From CAVXNB01 sp963763085 (GTDB taxonomy: Bacteria > Actinomycetota > Acidimicrobiia > Acidimicrobiales > Bog-793): 64,000 nucleotides of DNA. Position 1 is the first letter of the stretch. Each line of letters starts with the position of its first letter. Of this stretch, positions 1 through 13,172 are shown piece after piece. The notes under the pieces are model-generated. The model was not told the DNA's origin. It did no database searches and saw only the letters and a list, made by a program, of their open reading frames with translations. Made by a program: the position numbers and the translations under genes. The stretch lies in the NCBI GenBank assembly GCA_963763085.1, contig CAVXNB010000001.1, positions 620,001 to 684,000 of the forward strand, in the 5' to 3' direction.

Positions 1-922
1 AGTCGAACGTGCACGAAGCGGAGCTGCCGATGATGTCCGTCGAGACGATCGCGTCCTCGTTGTAGACGATGATGCCCCGGAAGCGCTCGCTCTCCGAGGC
101 GGCCCGGAAGGCCTCGTTGATCTCGGCCGCTCCCACGCCGGCGTCGAGCACCGCGGTGAGGTCGGTGATCGAGCCGTCCTGCACGGGCACCCGGAGGGAT
201 TGGCCGTCCAGGCGGCCCTTCATCGCCTCGAGAACCATGCTCGTCGATCGGGCGGCGCCGGTCGACGCCGGAATGATGTTGACAGCCGCCGCCCGCGCCC
301 GTCGGAGGTCGTCCCGTCCGAGGTCGAGCAGTGACTGGTCGTTCGTGTAGGCGTGGACGGTCGTCATGAGTCCCTGACGGAGTCCAAAGGCGTCGTCGAG
401 CACCTTCACCATCGGCACGAGGCAGTTGGTCGTGCAGGAGGCGTTCGAGACGACGATGTGAAGCTTCGGGTCGAAGGAGTCCTCGTTGACGCCCATGACG
501 AACGTCGCGTCGGGGTTCTTGCTCGGCGCCGAGATGATCACACGCCTCGCCCCGGCCTCGACATGGGCCATGGCGGCCTCGCGGGTGGTGAAACGTCCCG
601 TCGACTCGATCACGACGTCGATGCCCAGGTCGCCCCAGGGCAGCGCTTTCGGATCCCTCTCCTCGAAGACCGCGATCTCGCGGTCTCCCACCTGGAAGCC
701 GTTGGCTGTCAGGGAGACCTCGACGTCGAGCCGGCGGAAGGTGGAGTCGTAGCGCAGCAGGTGCGCATTCACGTCGCGGGCGACAAGGTCGTTCACGGCC
801 ACGACGTCGATCGCTCGGGCTTCGTCTCGAGCCGCGCCCGGCCTCTTCTCGAGGTCGAGGACGGATCGAACGAAGTTCCTGCCGATCCGCCCGAAGCCGT
901 TGATGCCGATGCGGACGCCCAC
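1..922 (-). CDS. gap: Glyceraldehyde-3-phosphate dehydrogenase (3' end outside window)
   Basis: Glycolytic enzyme of the cytoplasm that oxidises glyceraldehyde 3-phosphate to 1,3-bisphosphoglycerate with NAD+ and phosphate. The first ~306 residues are visible; the family is usually ~335 long, so about 30 C-terminal residues lie beyond base 1. The N-terminal Rossmann motif INGFGRIGR and the active-site segment SNASCTTNC with the catalytic Cys are present, followed by HAYTNDQ. I chose GTG at 922 because GAGGGG lies about 10 bases upstream and the protein then begins MGVRIGINGF; another GTG at 931 is too close to that site. It follows yvcK by ~70 bases on the same strand. No frame break is seen in this gene, unlike its neighbours. 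Confidence 0.95.
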   Translation of the reverse strand, partial: MGVRIGINGFGRIGRNFVRSVLDLEKRPGAARDEARAIDVVAVNDLVARDVNAHLLRYDSTFRRLDVEVSLTANGFQVGDREIAVFEERDPKALPWGDLGIDVVIESTGRFTTREAAMAHVEAGARRVIISAPSKNPDATFVMGVNEDSFDPKLHIVVSNASCTTNCLVPMVKVLDDAFGLRQGLMTTVHAYTNDQSLLDLGRDDLRRARAAAVNIIPASTGAARSTSMVLEAMKGRLDGQSLRVPVQDGSITDLTAVLDAGVGAAEINEAFRAASESERFRGIIVYNEDAIVSTDIIGSSASCTFD

Positions 923-991
923 TTCGATCACTCCCCTCGCAGTCGCTTGGTCACGACGGCTCACAAGCCCTCAGGGCAGAAACACTCTTTC

Positions 992-1906
992 TCACCCGCC
1001 GGGAACACCGCAAACACCGTCCGGCACGAGCAAAGCGAGCTCGACGGCGAGTCGTTTCGGATCATGCTCCCTGAAGCCGTCATTTCCGAGGTCGGAAAGC
1101 ACGAGCCGGACTTCGCCGGGCAACTCGCCGATCGGCAGCGCCGTCCTGTCCGCCAGCACGACGTCGACCGGGACCTCGTGCTCACGCAGCGAGGCGAGGA
1201 GCCGCGCGATGTCGAAGCCCGACGTTTCGGGTACCTGCTCGCGCAAGTTCGCGACATAGACGCGCGTTCCGGTTGCCGCGCACATCGCCTCGCGGATGCC
1301 GGGAACGACGCAGGCGGCGAGCACGCTCGTGAACAGCGACCCCGGTCCGAGCACGATCTGGTCCGCCTCGGCGATCGCATCGAGCACGGCCGGCGGCGGC
1401 GTGGCGTCGGGCGGCACGAGCGAAACCGTCGCTACCTCCCCGCCCTTGCTGATGCGGACCTGGCCGAGCAGCTCGCCGGAAGCCATCTGCGCCTTGAGCA
1501 CGACCGGCACCTCGGTCGCAGGCAGCACACGTCCGACGGTGCCGAGCACGCGCGCCGCCTCTTCCACACCTGCGACGAAATCGCCCTTCGTGGCCGCCAG
1601 GGCAGCGATGAGCAGGTTCCCGAAGGCGTGGCCCGCCAGCTCGCCCGATTCGAAACGATGCTCGAGAGCGTCGCTGAGCGGCGACGCCTCCGGCAGCAGC
1701 GCGCCGAGGCAGCGCCGGAGGTCACCGGGAGCCGGGATGCCGAGGAGCTCACGCAGCCGGCCGCTCGACCCGCCGTCGTCGGCGACCGAGACCACTGCGG
1801 TCAGTTCGCCTGCGTACAGGCGGGCAGCGCGCAGCGTCTGGGCGAGCCCATGGCCGCCTCCGATCGCGACGACGCCGGGCCGGCCCGCCGAGGCCCGCCC
1901 GCTCAT
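992..1906 (-). CDS. yvcK: YvcK/GlmR-type gluconeogenesis and wall-precursor factor
   Basis: 304-residue member of the YvcK/GlmR (CofD-like) family, which binds UDP-GlcNAc and steers carbon toward cell-wall precursors. The glycine-rich motif AIGGGHGL is near residue 14, followed by SVADDGGSSGRLR and PGDLRRCLGAL, all family hallmarks. The ATG at 1906 overlaps the rapZ stop as ATGA, so the two are probably translationally coupled. The reading frame is intact. In many actinobacteria whiA lies between yvcK and gap; here only ~70 bases separate them and whiA is absent from this position. Confidence 0.92.
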   Translation of the reverse strand: MSGRASAGRPGVVAIGGGHGLAQTLRAARLYAGELTAVVSVADDGGSSGRLRELLGIPAPGDLRRCLGALLPEASPLSDALEHRFESGELAGHAFGNLLIAALAATKGDFVAGVEEAARVLGTVGRVLPATEVPVVLKAQMASGELLGQVRISKGGEVATVSLVPPDATPPPAVLDAIAEADQIVLGPGSLFTSVLAACVVPGIREAMCAATGTRVYVANLREQVPETSGFDIARLLASLREHEVPVDVVLADRTALPIGELPGEVRLVLSDLGNDGFREHDPKRLAVELALLVPDGVCGVPGG

Positions 1907-2758
1907 CGCTCGATGTCCCGGTGGTGAACCACCGGCTCGTAGCCCTGCTGGCGGATGCGTTCGGCGATCTCCTCCGCCAGAACGACCGATCGATGGTGCC
2001 CACCGGTGCAACCGATCGCGATCGAGAGGTACGACTTGCCCTCGCGTACGTAGGCGGGCATCAGCAGGTCGAAGAGCGTCGTCCAGGCGGCTCAGCAGCT
2101 GCTTCGTCTCCTCGTTCGTGAGCACGTAGTCCCGCACGGGCGGGTCGAGACCGGTGAGCGGCCGCAGCTCGGGCACCCAGTGCGGGTTGGGAAGGAAACG
2201 GCAGTCGAAGACGAGATCGACGTCGAGCGGGATCCCGTACTTGAAGCCGAACGACACGATCGAGGTCTGCATCCCGGCGGTCGAGTCGACCCATCCGACG
2301 AGCTCGACCAGGCGATCGTGCAACTGGTGCACGTTCAGCTCGCCGGTGTCCACCACGACGTCGGCCTCGTCGCGCAGCACCTGGAGCATGGCGCGCTCCT
2401 GCTGGATGGCCGACAGGACGTTGTCCGCCTCGACCGGGTGCCGCCGGCGGGTGCCCTCGTAGCGGCGAACCAGCACGTCGTCCGGGGCGTCGAGAAACAC
2501 CACCCGCACGCGCGCCCCGGTCGAACGCAGCCTTCGGATCTCCGGGGCGAGCTCGGCGATACCCTCGTAGCCGCCACGTCCGGCCACGAGGCAGACCCGC
2601 TCGTACTCCGCGCCTGCCTGGCTCGTGAGCTCGGCCACCTTGCCGATCAGCGCCGGCGGCAGGTTGTCGATGACGAACCAGCCCCGGTCCTCGAACGTCG
2701 CCGCGGCCGTGGAGCGCCCCGCTCCGGACATGCCTGAGAGAATCAGATACTCCGCCAT
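1903..2758 (-). CDS. rapZ: RapZ family RNase adapter / nucleotide-binding protein (one frame break)
   Basis: P-loop protein of the RapZ (YvcJ) family. Walker A appears as GMSGAGRST near residues 9-17, with Arg in place of Lys, as in many actinobacterial members. The N-terminal domain reads on to about residue 228 (LTNEETKQLL), after which the frame must change near 2080-2095. The adjacent frame then supplies the C-terminal domain, LFDLLMPAYVREGKSYLSIA followed by GCTGGHHRSV, and ends at TGA 1903-1905. As deposited the frame would run into yvcK and give a false 588-residue fusion. The start ATG has GGGAGG upstream and lies 4 bases after the methyltransferase stop. The break is probably a sequencing indel. 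Confidence 0.88.
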
Positions 2759-2762
2759 ACGC

Positions 2763-3517
2763 TCATCCTCCCACCTGCTCGCCTCGCAGGCGTTCGAAAC
2801 GGAGCAACAGCAGCCGCGGGATCGCGGATTCCAGTTCCAGGTCGAGCGAGCCCTCGAGGAACGCCGCCGGCGGCTCGGGCTCCTCCAGGCGGGTCAGCAC
2901 GCAGCCGAGGGCGGTGACCGGGTTCACGTACCGCGACAGCGGCCGGTGGGCGAAACGGAGTCGCACACCCGGATCGACCTCCTCGAACACCACGTCCTCG
3001 CGCAGGTAGGGACCGACCCGCCAGTAGTGCTCGCCCATGATCCGGTCGTCGACGAAGCCGCTCCCGCTTCCTTGGAACATCGGATGGTTGACGAGGAGCA
3101 GGAAGCGCCCGCCAGGCGCCAACACGCGGACCGCCTCGGCGAGAAGCGCGTCGGGGTCGGTCGCGTGCTCGATGACGAGACAGCAGACGATCCCGTCGAA
3201 CGAGCCGTCCCGGAACGGGAGCCGCTCCCCCACCCCCCGCACGTACGCGCGGTCCGCCGGCCTGGCCGGCCGCGCCGGCGAGTTGCGCGGCCGAGGGCTC
3301 GAGGCCGACCACGATCCCGGGCCCGGGCGCTGCCCCGGCGAGCCGCCGCGCCAGCTGGCCCTCGCCGCACCCCAGATCGAGCACGCGTTCGAGCCCGGCG
3401 AGGTGCTCGGCCGCGAGCGGCAGGATCTGAAGCTCGTACTCGAGGTCCGCCCCGTTCGTGAACGTCGCCTGCCACCATGTGGCGTGGTGCTCCCAGGGAT
3501 CTGATGCCGTGCGTCAT
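2763..3517 (-). CDS. SAM-dependent class I methyltransferase (two frame breaks)
   Basis: Rossmann-fold methyltransferase. One frame carries motif I VLDLGCGEGQLARRL, a second frame carries the later motifs LPFRDGSFDGIVCCLVIEHA and LAPGGRFLLLV plus the C-terminus. Breaks are needed near 3500-3512 (just after the start) and near 3250-3270. The ATG at 3517 overlaps the uvrC stop as ATGA, and the stop at 2763 lies 4 bases before rapZ, so the gene sits inside the uvrC-rapZ-yvcK transcription unit. Substrate is unknown; the family includes small-molecule and quinone-type methylases. The extra gene between uvrC and rapZ is unusual relative to the common uvrC-rapZ-yvcK order. Confidence 0.75.
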
Positions 3518-5446
3518 CCGGCCTTCGAGGGTCGCCGGCCGTGCAGGTGCTCGTACACCGCCCGGGCGACGGCGTCCGGCAGCCAGGCGAGCCTGAGCAG
3601 ATCGTCGAGCGAGGCTGCCTGCACCGCCCGCACCCCGCCGAGCTCGGACACGAGCCGCCGGCGACGGGCCGGCCCGAGGCCGGCGATCCCGTCGAGCGCT
3701 CCTCGGGTCATCCGCCGGCCGCGCAGCTCGCGGTGGAAGCCGATCGCGAAACGGTGCGCCTCGTCCCGAGCCTGCTGCAGCAGGTAGATCGCCTCGCTGT
3801 CACGGGGGATGCGGACCGGATCGGACTGGCCCGGGACGAAGACCTCCTCGAACTGCTTGGCGAGGGCGGCCACTGCGACCTTGCCCGTCAGGTCCGAGCT
3901 CCTCGAGCACTCGCACGCCGACCCCGAGCTGCCCCTTGCCACCGTCGAGCAGGAGCAGCTGCGGCGGGTAGGCGAAACGGTGCCCTTTCCGCCGGCGCCC
4001 GCTCGACCACCTCCGTCGTCGCGCCGCCGCCTCGGCGCCCTCGGCGCCCTTCGCGCCGGCCTCGTCCGGCGTCTCGAAGAGGCGCCGGAGCCGCCGGGTG
4101 AGCACCTCGTGCATGGCGCCGTAGTCGTCGTTGCCCTGGACGGCGGTCACCTTGAAGCGCCGGTAGTCGCTGCGCTTCGGCAGACCGTCCTCCATCACGA
4201 CCATCGAGCCGACGTAGTCGGTGCCCTGTAGGTGGCTCATGTCGTAGCACTCGATGCGCAGCGGCGCCTCGGACAGCCCGAGCGCGCGCCTGAAGCTCCT
4301 CGAGGGCGATGGCACGGCTGGTCAGGTCGCTCGCCCGCCGCAGGCGGTGACGGACGAGCTGCTCGGCGGCGTTCTGGCGGGCCGTGGCGAGGAGCTCCCG
4401 CTTGCGGCCCCGCTGCGGCACGATCACCTGGACCTTGCCGCTCGCGGAGGCCGGAGAGCCAGGTCTCGTACGTGGCCACGTCCTCCGGCAGCTCGGGGAC
4501 GAGCAGCTCGCGGGGGATCCCGATCGGCGTCTCGGCGTAGTGCTGCTCGAGCACCCGCCCGATCAGCTGCGGCGTCGTGAGCGGCTCGACCTTCTCGAGG
4601 ATGAAGCCGTGCCGGCCGACGACACGCCCGCGCCGGACGTGAAGCACCTGCACGGCCGCCTCGAGCTCGTCCTCGGCGATCCCGATGGCGTCGAGGTTCT
4701 CGGGCGTGTCGGTGACCATCTCCTGGCGCTCGATGGCGAGCCGGACCGTGGCCAGCCGGTCGCGAAGCCGCGCCGCCCGCTCGAACTCGAGCTCGTCCGA
4801 CGCCTGGCGCATCTCGGCCTCGAGGCGGTCGACGACCGGCCTCGTGTCGCCGTCGAGAAACGCCATCAGCTCGTCGACGAGCCTCCCGTACTCCTCGTGG
4901 TCCACCGCCCCGACGCAGGGGCCCGAGCAGCGCTCGATGTGGTACAGCAGGCAGGGCCGCCCGAGGAGCTCGTGCCGCCGGAACTTGGCGTCGGAGCACG
5001 TCCGGATCGGGAACGAGCGCAGCAGCAGGTCGAGGGTCTCGCGGATCGCGTAGGCGTGCGCGTAGGGCCCGAAGTAGCGGGTGTCCTTCCGCTTGGCGCC
5101 GCGCATCACGGTCGCCCTCGGCCACTCGTCGTCGACCGTGACCGCCAGGTACGGGTAGCTCTTGTCGTCGACGAGGCGGATGTTGAAGCGGGGCCGGTGC
5201 GGCTTGATCAGGTTGTACTCGAGCATGATCGCCTCGACGTCGCTCGCGACGACGATCCACTCGACCGAGGCGGCGCGCTCCACCATCTGCGCGGTGCGCG
5301 GGTGGAGGTGGACCGGGTCCTGGAAGTAGCTGCGAGACCCGGCTGCGCAGCGAGCGCGCCTTGCCGACGTAGATGATCCGGCCGTCGGCGTCCTTGAACT
5401 GGTAGGAGCCGGGGGCGTCGGGGATGGATGGAGGGCGCTCGAGCAC
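3514..5446 (-). CDS. uvrC: Excinuclease ABC subunit C (several frame breaks)
   Basis: Nuclease subunit of UvrABC nucleotide excision repair. Pieces in order: GIY-YIG domain start PDAPGSYQFKDADGRIIYVG; central part with YFGPYAHAYAIRETL and the Cys-rich RPCLLYHIERCSGPC; UVR motif DELEFERAARLRDRL; RNase H-like nuclease domain IECYDMSHLQGTDYVGSMVV and LLLLDGGKGQL; C-terminal helix-hairpin-helix region GIAGLGPARRRRLV. Joining them needs breaks near 5320, 4440, 4310 and 3910. The span of ~643 codons fits the family. The GTG at 5446 precedes the conserved N-terminus, but no strong ribosome site is visible, so an upstream start is possible. The stop overlaps the methyltransferase start. Confidence 0.88.
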
Positions 5447-5573
5447 TAGAGTGGAGGTTACGCCGGCCTGGTATCCCGGCGGACATATCCGCTTCGTGGC
5501 CGACATACCCGCGGATGGGCGACCAGGCTGTCCCCGCCGGCCGATCAGCGAGGCGTCCATATAGGGGGTTCCC
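5447..5573. promoter_or_regulatory. Divergent uvrC/nadA intergenic region
   Basis: 127 bases between divergent starts, so both promoters should lie here. Bases 5479-5492 read GCGGACATATCCGC, with perfect 5-base arms around CATA, and a related ACATACCCGCGGAT follows at 5513-5526; they could be a regulator site for nadA but match no operator I can name. AGGGGG at 5563-5568 is the likely nadA ribosome-binding site. Confidence 0.3.
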
Positions 5574-6739
5574 ATGTTCCGCCTCCAGCACACGTCTTCC
5601 CGACCGACTATTCGACGGCACCCGACGACGAGCTGGTCGGCTGCGATCGCCGCGGCACGGTCGACGACTCGGCAAGCGGCTCGTCATCCTCGGCCACCAC
5701 TACCAGCGCGACGAGGTGATGCAGTTGGCGGACAGCGAGAGGTGACTCGTTCGGGTTGTCCCGTTTCGCTGCGGATCAGCGCGAAGCCGAGTTCGTCGTC
5801 TTCTGCGGCGTCCACTTCATGGCCGAGTCGGCCGACATCCTCACCGGCCCTCACCAGCAGGTCATCCTGCCCGACCTCAACGCCGGCTGCTCGATGGCCG
5901 ACATGGCCGACCTCGACGCGCGTCGACAGGTGCTGGGAGGAGCTCGCCGAGGTCACCGACGTCGACGCCATCGTCCCGATCACCTACATGAACTCCGCCG
6001 CCGCGCTGAAGGCCTTCGTCGGGCGCAACGGCGGCGCCGTCTGCACCTCCTCGAACGCCCGCGCCGTGCTGACCTGGGCGCTCGGGTCGGTCCGAGGGTG
6101 CCGCCGGCCTCCGCAGCGCCGTGGCGAGGCGCCGGTGAAGAGCACCGCGGCGAGAAGGTGCTCTTCTTCCCCGACCAGCATCTCGGCCGCAACACCGGCT
6201 TCCAGCTCGGCTTCGGCGGCGTCCGACATGCGCGTCGTGGAACCCGCGCCAGCGCCTCGGGCGGCCTGCGAGGACAGCGAGGTGAAGGAAGCCACGCTCC
6301 TGCTCTGGAAGGGCCACTGCTCGGTGCACCAGCGGTTCTCGACGGCGCACGTCGAAGCGTTCCGTGCCGAGCATCCGGACGGCATCGTCATCGTGCATCC
6401 CGAGTGCTCCCACGAGGTCGTCGAGATGGCCGATCAGGTCGGCTCGACGGACTACATCATCAGGGCCGTCGCGGCCGCGCCCGCCGGCTCCACGATCGCC
6501 GTCGGCACGGAGATCCACCTCGTCGACCGGCTCGCCCGCGAGCACCCCGACCTGACCGTCGTCTCGCTCGACCCGCTCGTCTGCCCGTGCTCGACGATGT
6601 TCCGGATCGACCTGGCTCATCTGGCCTGGGTGCTCGAGGGCCTCGTCGCCGGCGAGGTCCGCAACCGGATCAGTCGTCGACGAGGCAGACAGCTGCGGAC
6701 GCCCGTGTGGCGCTCGAGCGGATGCTCGCGATCTCGTGA
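5574..6739 (+). CDS. nadA: Quinolinate synthase A (several frame breaks)
   Basis: 4Fe-4S enzyme condensing iminoaspartate with dihydroxyacetone phosphate to quinolinate in NAD synthesis. Segments in three frames together give the family sequence: RLVILGHHYQRDEVMQLAD, FVVFCGVHFMAESADILTG, ILPDLNAGCSMADMADL, IVPITYMNSAAALKAFVG, VCTSSNARAVLTWAL, IVHPECSHEVVEMAD and DPLVCPCSTMFRID. Cluster cysteines are expected in the FCGVHF, CTSSNA and CPCSTM segments. About six frame breaks lie between 5650 and 6690. The frame ending at 6739 supplies the natural C-terminus RVALERMLAIS. AGGGGG precedes the ATG. It converges with the VOC gene, with only 4 bases between the stops. No nadB or nadC lies next to it. 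Confidence 0.88.
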
Positions 6740-6743
6740 TCGG

Positions 6744-7165
6744 TCAATCTTCGACGAGCTCGATCCTGTTGCCGAACGGGTCGGCCACATAACAGCGCCG
6801 CACCCCCGGGAGCTCGTCGTCCCACCGGATGGGATAGCCGGCACCCACAAGAGAGCCGACCAAGTCGTCGAGCCCTGCCACGCCGAGAGCTGGATGAGCC
6901 TTCTCCGCCGGCCGGAAGTCCTGCTCCACTCCGAGGTGGACCTGGACGCCCGAGGCGCTCCCGAACCAGCGCCCTCCCCGCGCCGCCAGCACGGGCGGCT
7001 TCTCGAGGACCGCCATGCCGAGAATCCCGACGTAGAAAGCCTCCGCTTGGGCCTCGAGGCCGGGCGGCATGGCGAGCTGGACGTGGTCGAGCCGGACCAC
7101 TCGAGGCCCGGCGCGCCCCGCCCCGCCGGCGTGCGCCCCGCCGGCGCCGTCGTCCTTCTCCTCGC

Positions 7166-7169
<4 letters not shown>
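6744..7169 (-). CDS. VOC (glyoxalase/dioxygenase fold) family protein
   Basis: 141 residues, intact. The conserved start RLDHVQLAMPPG begins near residue 25 after a Gly/Ala-rich leader, and the end reads CYVADPFGNRIELVED, the typical metal-binding last strand of the vicinal-oxygen-chelate fold. Candidate metal ligands are the His in LDHVQL, His in VQVHLGV and the Glu in RIELVE. The ATG is preceded by GGAGG and overlaps the uvrA stop as ATGA, so it is coupled to uvrA. Substrate cannot be told from sequence; glyoxalase- or fosfomycin-resistance-type activity is possible. Confidence 0.85.
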
Positions 7170-10237
<3,068 letters not shown>

Positions 10238-10322
10238 TGGCCGCAGACTACCGACCGACCGGCGCGAGCCGATCGGCTCCCGCGACACCCAAGCCGAGCA
10301 GGCCGCGCCGAGCCGAAAGCGG

Positions 10323-12423
10323 TCATCCGACCTCCCGGAGCTCACGCCGCAGGGACCGGATCTCGTCTCTGAGCCTCGCCGCATATTCGAAACGAAGCTC
10401 CGCCGCCGCCGCATTCATCTCCGCCTCGAGCGTCGCGATCAGCCTCCCCAGCTCGTCGACCGGAAGCTCGCCGTTGCCACGCTGACCGCTCAGCGAGACA
10501 TCCAGCAGTTCCGCCGGCGCGCTCGACCGCTCGCCGGCCGGCCCGGCGCGACCGGTCGGAGCCGGCCCGGCTCGGCAGCGGCGACCCGCCGCCGAAGCCG
10601 TCGCCGCCGCTGCCGGCGGCGCTCCGGAACTGGGCGACAAGGTCGGTCACCGCCTTGCGGATCGTCTGCGGGTCGATCCCGTGCTCCCGGTTGTAGATCT
10701 CCTGCACGATCGCGGCGGCGCTCGGTCTCGGCGATGGCGCCCGCGCATCGAGTCCGTGATCACGTCCGCGTAGAGGATCACCCGGCCCGAGACGTTCCGG
10801 GCGGCCCGGCCCATCGTCTGGATGAGCGAGGTCTTGGAGCGCAGGAAGCCCTCCTTGTCGGCGTCGAGGATGGCGACGAGGGCGACTTCGGGCAGGTCGA
10901 GGCCCTCGCGGAGGAGGTTGATCCCGACGAGGACGTCGAACTCTCCCAGTCGCAGGTCCCGGATGATCTCGATCCGCTCGATGGTGTCGATGTTGGAGTG
11001 CAGGTAACGGACCTTGAGCCCGGTCTCGAGGAGATAGTCGGCGAGGTCCTCGGCCATCTTCTTCGTAAGGGTCGTCACGAGCACGCGCTCGCCCCGGGCG
11101 ATGGTGGTGTTGATCTCGGCGATGAGATCGTCGATCTGGCCCTTGGTCGGCTTGATGACCACCTCCGGATCGACGAGGCCGGTCGGGCGCACGATCTGCT
11201 CGACGACCTGGCTCGACACCGTCACCTCGTACTCGGCGACGGCGTCGCCGAGAGGAAGATGCACTGATTGATCCGAGCCTCCAGCTCCTCGAAGGTCAAC
11301 GGCCGGTTGTCCTTGGCCGAGGGGAGGCGGAACCCGTGCTCGACGAGAACCTCCTTCCGAGACCGGTCGCCGGCGAATTGGCCGTGAAGCTGCGGGACCG
11401 TGACGTGACTCTCGTCGATCACGAGCAGCCAGTCTTCGGGGAAGTAGTTCGAGCAGCGTGTAGGGCGCTTCGCCGGCGGCGCGTCCGTCGAGGTGGCGAC
11501 TGTAATTCTCGACCCCATTGCAGCTGCCGAGCTCGGCGAGCATCTCGAGATCGTGCTCGGTCCGCATCCGCAGGCGCTGCGCCTCGAGCAGCTTGCCGGC
11601 CTGCTCCAGCTCCTGTAGCCGCTCCCGGAGCTCGACCTCGATGGACTCGATCGCCCGGCGGGTCCGCTCGTCTCCGGCGACGTAGTGGGTGGCAGGGAAG
11701 ATGATCAGCTCCTCGAGGTCCCCGAGGATCTCGCCAGTCATCACGTCGAACCGGCTCACTCGCTCGATCTCATCGCCGAACAGCTCGATCCGAACGGCGT
11801 ACTCCTCGTAGGCCGGGTGCACCTCGATCGTGTCGCCCCGGACGCGGAACCTGCCCCGGACGAGATTGCTGTCGTTGCGCTCGTAATGCATCGTCACGAG
11901 GCGCGACAGCATCGAGCGTTGGTCGTGGATCTCGCCCGGCTTGAGCACGAGGATCTGGTCCCGGTACTCGTCGGGAGATCCCAAGCCGTAGATGCACGAG
12001 ACCGACGCCACCACGATCACGTCGCGCCGGGTGAGGAGGCTGGCCGTCGTGGAGTGCCTCAGCCGGTCGATCTCGTCGTTGATGGACGAGTCCTTCTCGA
12101 TGTAGGTGTCCGAGGACGGCAGATACGCCTCAGGCTGGTAGTAGTCGTAGTAGGAGACGAAGTACTCGACCCGATTGTCGGGGAAGAATCCGCGCAGCTC
12201 CCCGGCAAGCTGGGCGGCCAGCGACTTGTTGGGGGCCAGGACCAGGGTCGGACGCTGGACGTTCTCGATCGTCCAGGCGATCGTCGCGCTCTTGCCGCTC
12301 CCGGTGATCCCGAGCAGGGCCTGAAACCGGTCGCCGCGCTCGACTCCGCGCGACAAGCGCCTCGATCGCGGCCGGCTGATCGCCGGCCGGCTGGAAGTCG
12401 GAGACGACCCGAAACGGAGGCAC
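10323..12423 (-). CDS. uvrB: Excinuclease ABC subunit B (several frame breaks)
   Basis: Helicase-like subunit of UvrABC. Visible pieces: PPFRVVSDFQPAGDQPAAIE, Walker A GITGSGKSATIAWTIE, beta-hairpin YFVSYYDYYQPEAYLPSSDT, VIVVASVSCIYGLGSPDEY, NYFPEDWLLVIDESHVTVPQ (DESH box), FLSATPS, FDVLVGINLLREGLDLPEV, TMGRAARNVSGRVILYADV, and a C-terminal UVR motif EYAARLRDEIRSLRREL. Breaks lie near 12360, 11455, 11250, 10730 and 10550. The span gives ~700 residues, usual for the family, with a Gly/Ser/Arg-rich stretch before the UVR motif. GTG 12423 gives VPPFRVVSDF; an ATG 9 bases upstream is in another frame. The gene lies between coaE and uvrA on the same strand. Confidence 0.9.
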
Positions 12424-12464
12424 ATCGGCATGGTACCGAGAGGGTGCGCGCTGGCGAGCGGCGC

Positions 12465-13085
12465 TCAGCGTTCGCCGGCCTCGGCCTGCAAGCCCTCGAT
12501 CCAAGCCCAGGCGCGAGCGACCATTTCGTCGAGCTCCTCCAAAGAGCCCATGTTCATGATCACGAAGTCGGCCGCCCGGATGCGCTCTTCCCGGCTTGCC
12601 TGGTTGGCGATCCGCGCCTCGGCGTCAGCTCGGTCCATGCCTCGCACGCTCACGAGCCGGTCCAGCACCAGGTCGAGCGGCGCGTCCACGACCAGCACGC
12701 CGTCGAACGGGTAACGGTCGGCGTTGCCGGCCTCGACGAGCAACGGGATGTCGAGCACGACGACGTGATCGCCGGCGGACTCGGTTGCGAGCCGGGCGGC
12801 GATCTCCACTCCCACTTCGGGGTGCACGATCGCATTGAGGTCGGCGAGGGCCTGGGCGTCGTTGAAGACGATGGCAGCGATAGCCGCCCGATCGAGCTTG
12901 CCGTCCGGCGCGACCACCTCGCCACCGAACCGCTCCACCACCCTGCCGTACGCCGGCCTCCCCGGCTCCACCACTTCCCGCGCCAGCAGGTCGGCGTCGA
13001 TGAGCACCGCCCCGCGCTCGACGAGCCTTGCACCCACGTAGGTCTTCCCGGAGCCGATCCCGCCCGTCAGGCCGATCACGATCAT
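12465..13085 (-). CDS. coaE: Dephospho-CoA kinase
   Basis: Last step of coenzyme A synthesis, ATP-dependent phosphorylation of dephospho-CoA. 206 residues, intact. P-loop GLTGGIGSGKT at residues 5-15, DADLLAREVVEPG (CoA-domain Asp), IVHPEVG and VVLDIPLLVEAG are family motifs. ATG 13085 gives MIVIGLTGG; the reading frame stays open far upstream, but that extension is antisense to the AftD-like gene and is not coding. The order coaE then uvrB matches Mycobacterium, but rpsA, normally next to coaE, lies 16 kb away here. Confidence 0.93.
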   Translation of the reverse strand: MIVIGLTGGIGSGKTYVGARLVERGAVLIDADLLAREVVEPGRPAYGRVVERFGGEVVAPDGKLDRAAIAAIVFNDAQALADLNAIVHPEVGVEIAARLATESAGDHVVVLDIPLLVEAGNADRYPFDGVLVVDAPLDLVLDRLVSVRGMDRADAEARIANQASREERIRAADFVIMNMGSLEELDEMVARAWAWIEGLQAEAGER

Positions 13086-13157
13086 GGCCGGCAAGAAGCT
13101 CGAAACCCGAGGCCGGTGGGCCGCTCGGATGTCTCGCCTGGCCCGGACATGGGCGCC

Positions 13158-13163
13158 TAGGCT
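13158..13163 (+). promoter_or_regulatory. Possible -10 box of a leaderless AftD-like transcript
   Basis: TAGGCT lies 9 bases before the GTG at 13173, the spacing at which transcription would begin near the start codon. No ribosome-binding site precedes the GTG, and leaderless mRNAs are common in actinobacteria. A -35 box is not clear. Confidence 0.3.
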
Positions 13164-13172
13164 AACCGGGCC

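Noticed and set aside
353..1927. Long plus-strand open frame opposite gap and yvcK
   Set aside because: It is antisense to two well-recognised genes and has no domain; high GC keeps opposite frames open.
992..2758. A single 588-residue RapZ-YvcK fusion protein
   Set aside because: The rapZ C-terminal domain is complete in another frame and ends in an ATGA overlap with a normal yvcK start, so the fusion comes from one base shift.
10238..12464. SOS (LexA) boxes before uvrA or uvrB
   Set aside because: No sequence like the actinobacterial GAAC-N4-GTTC site is seen in either upstream region.
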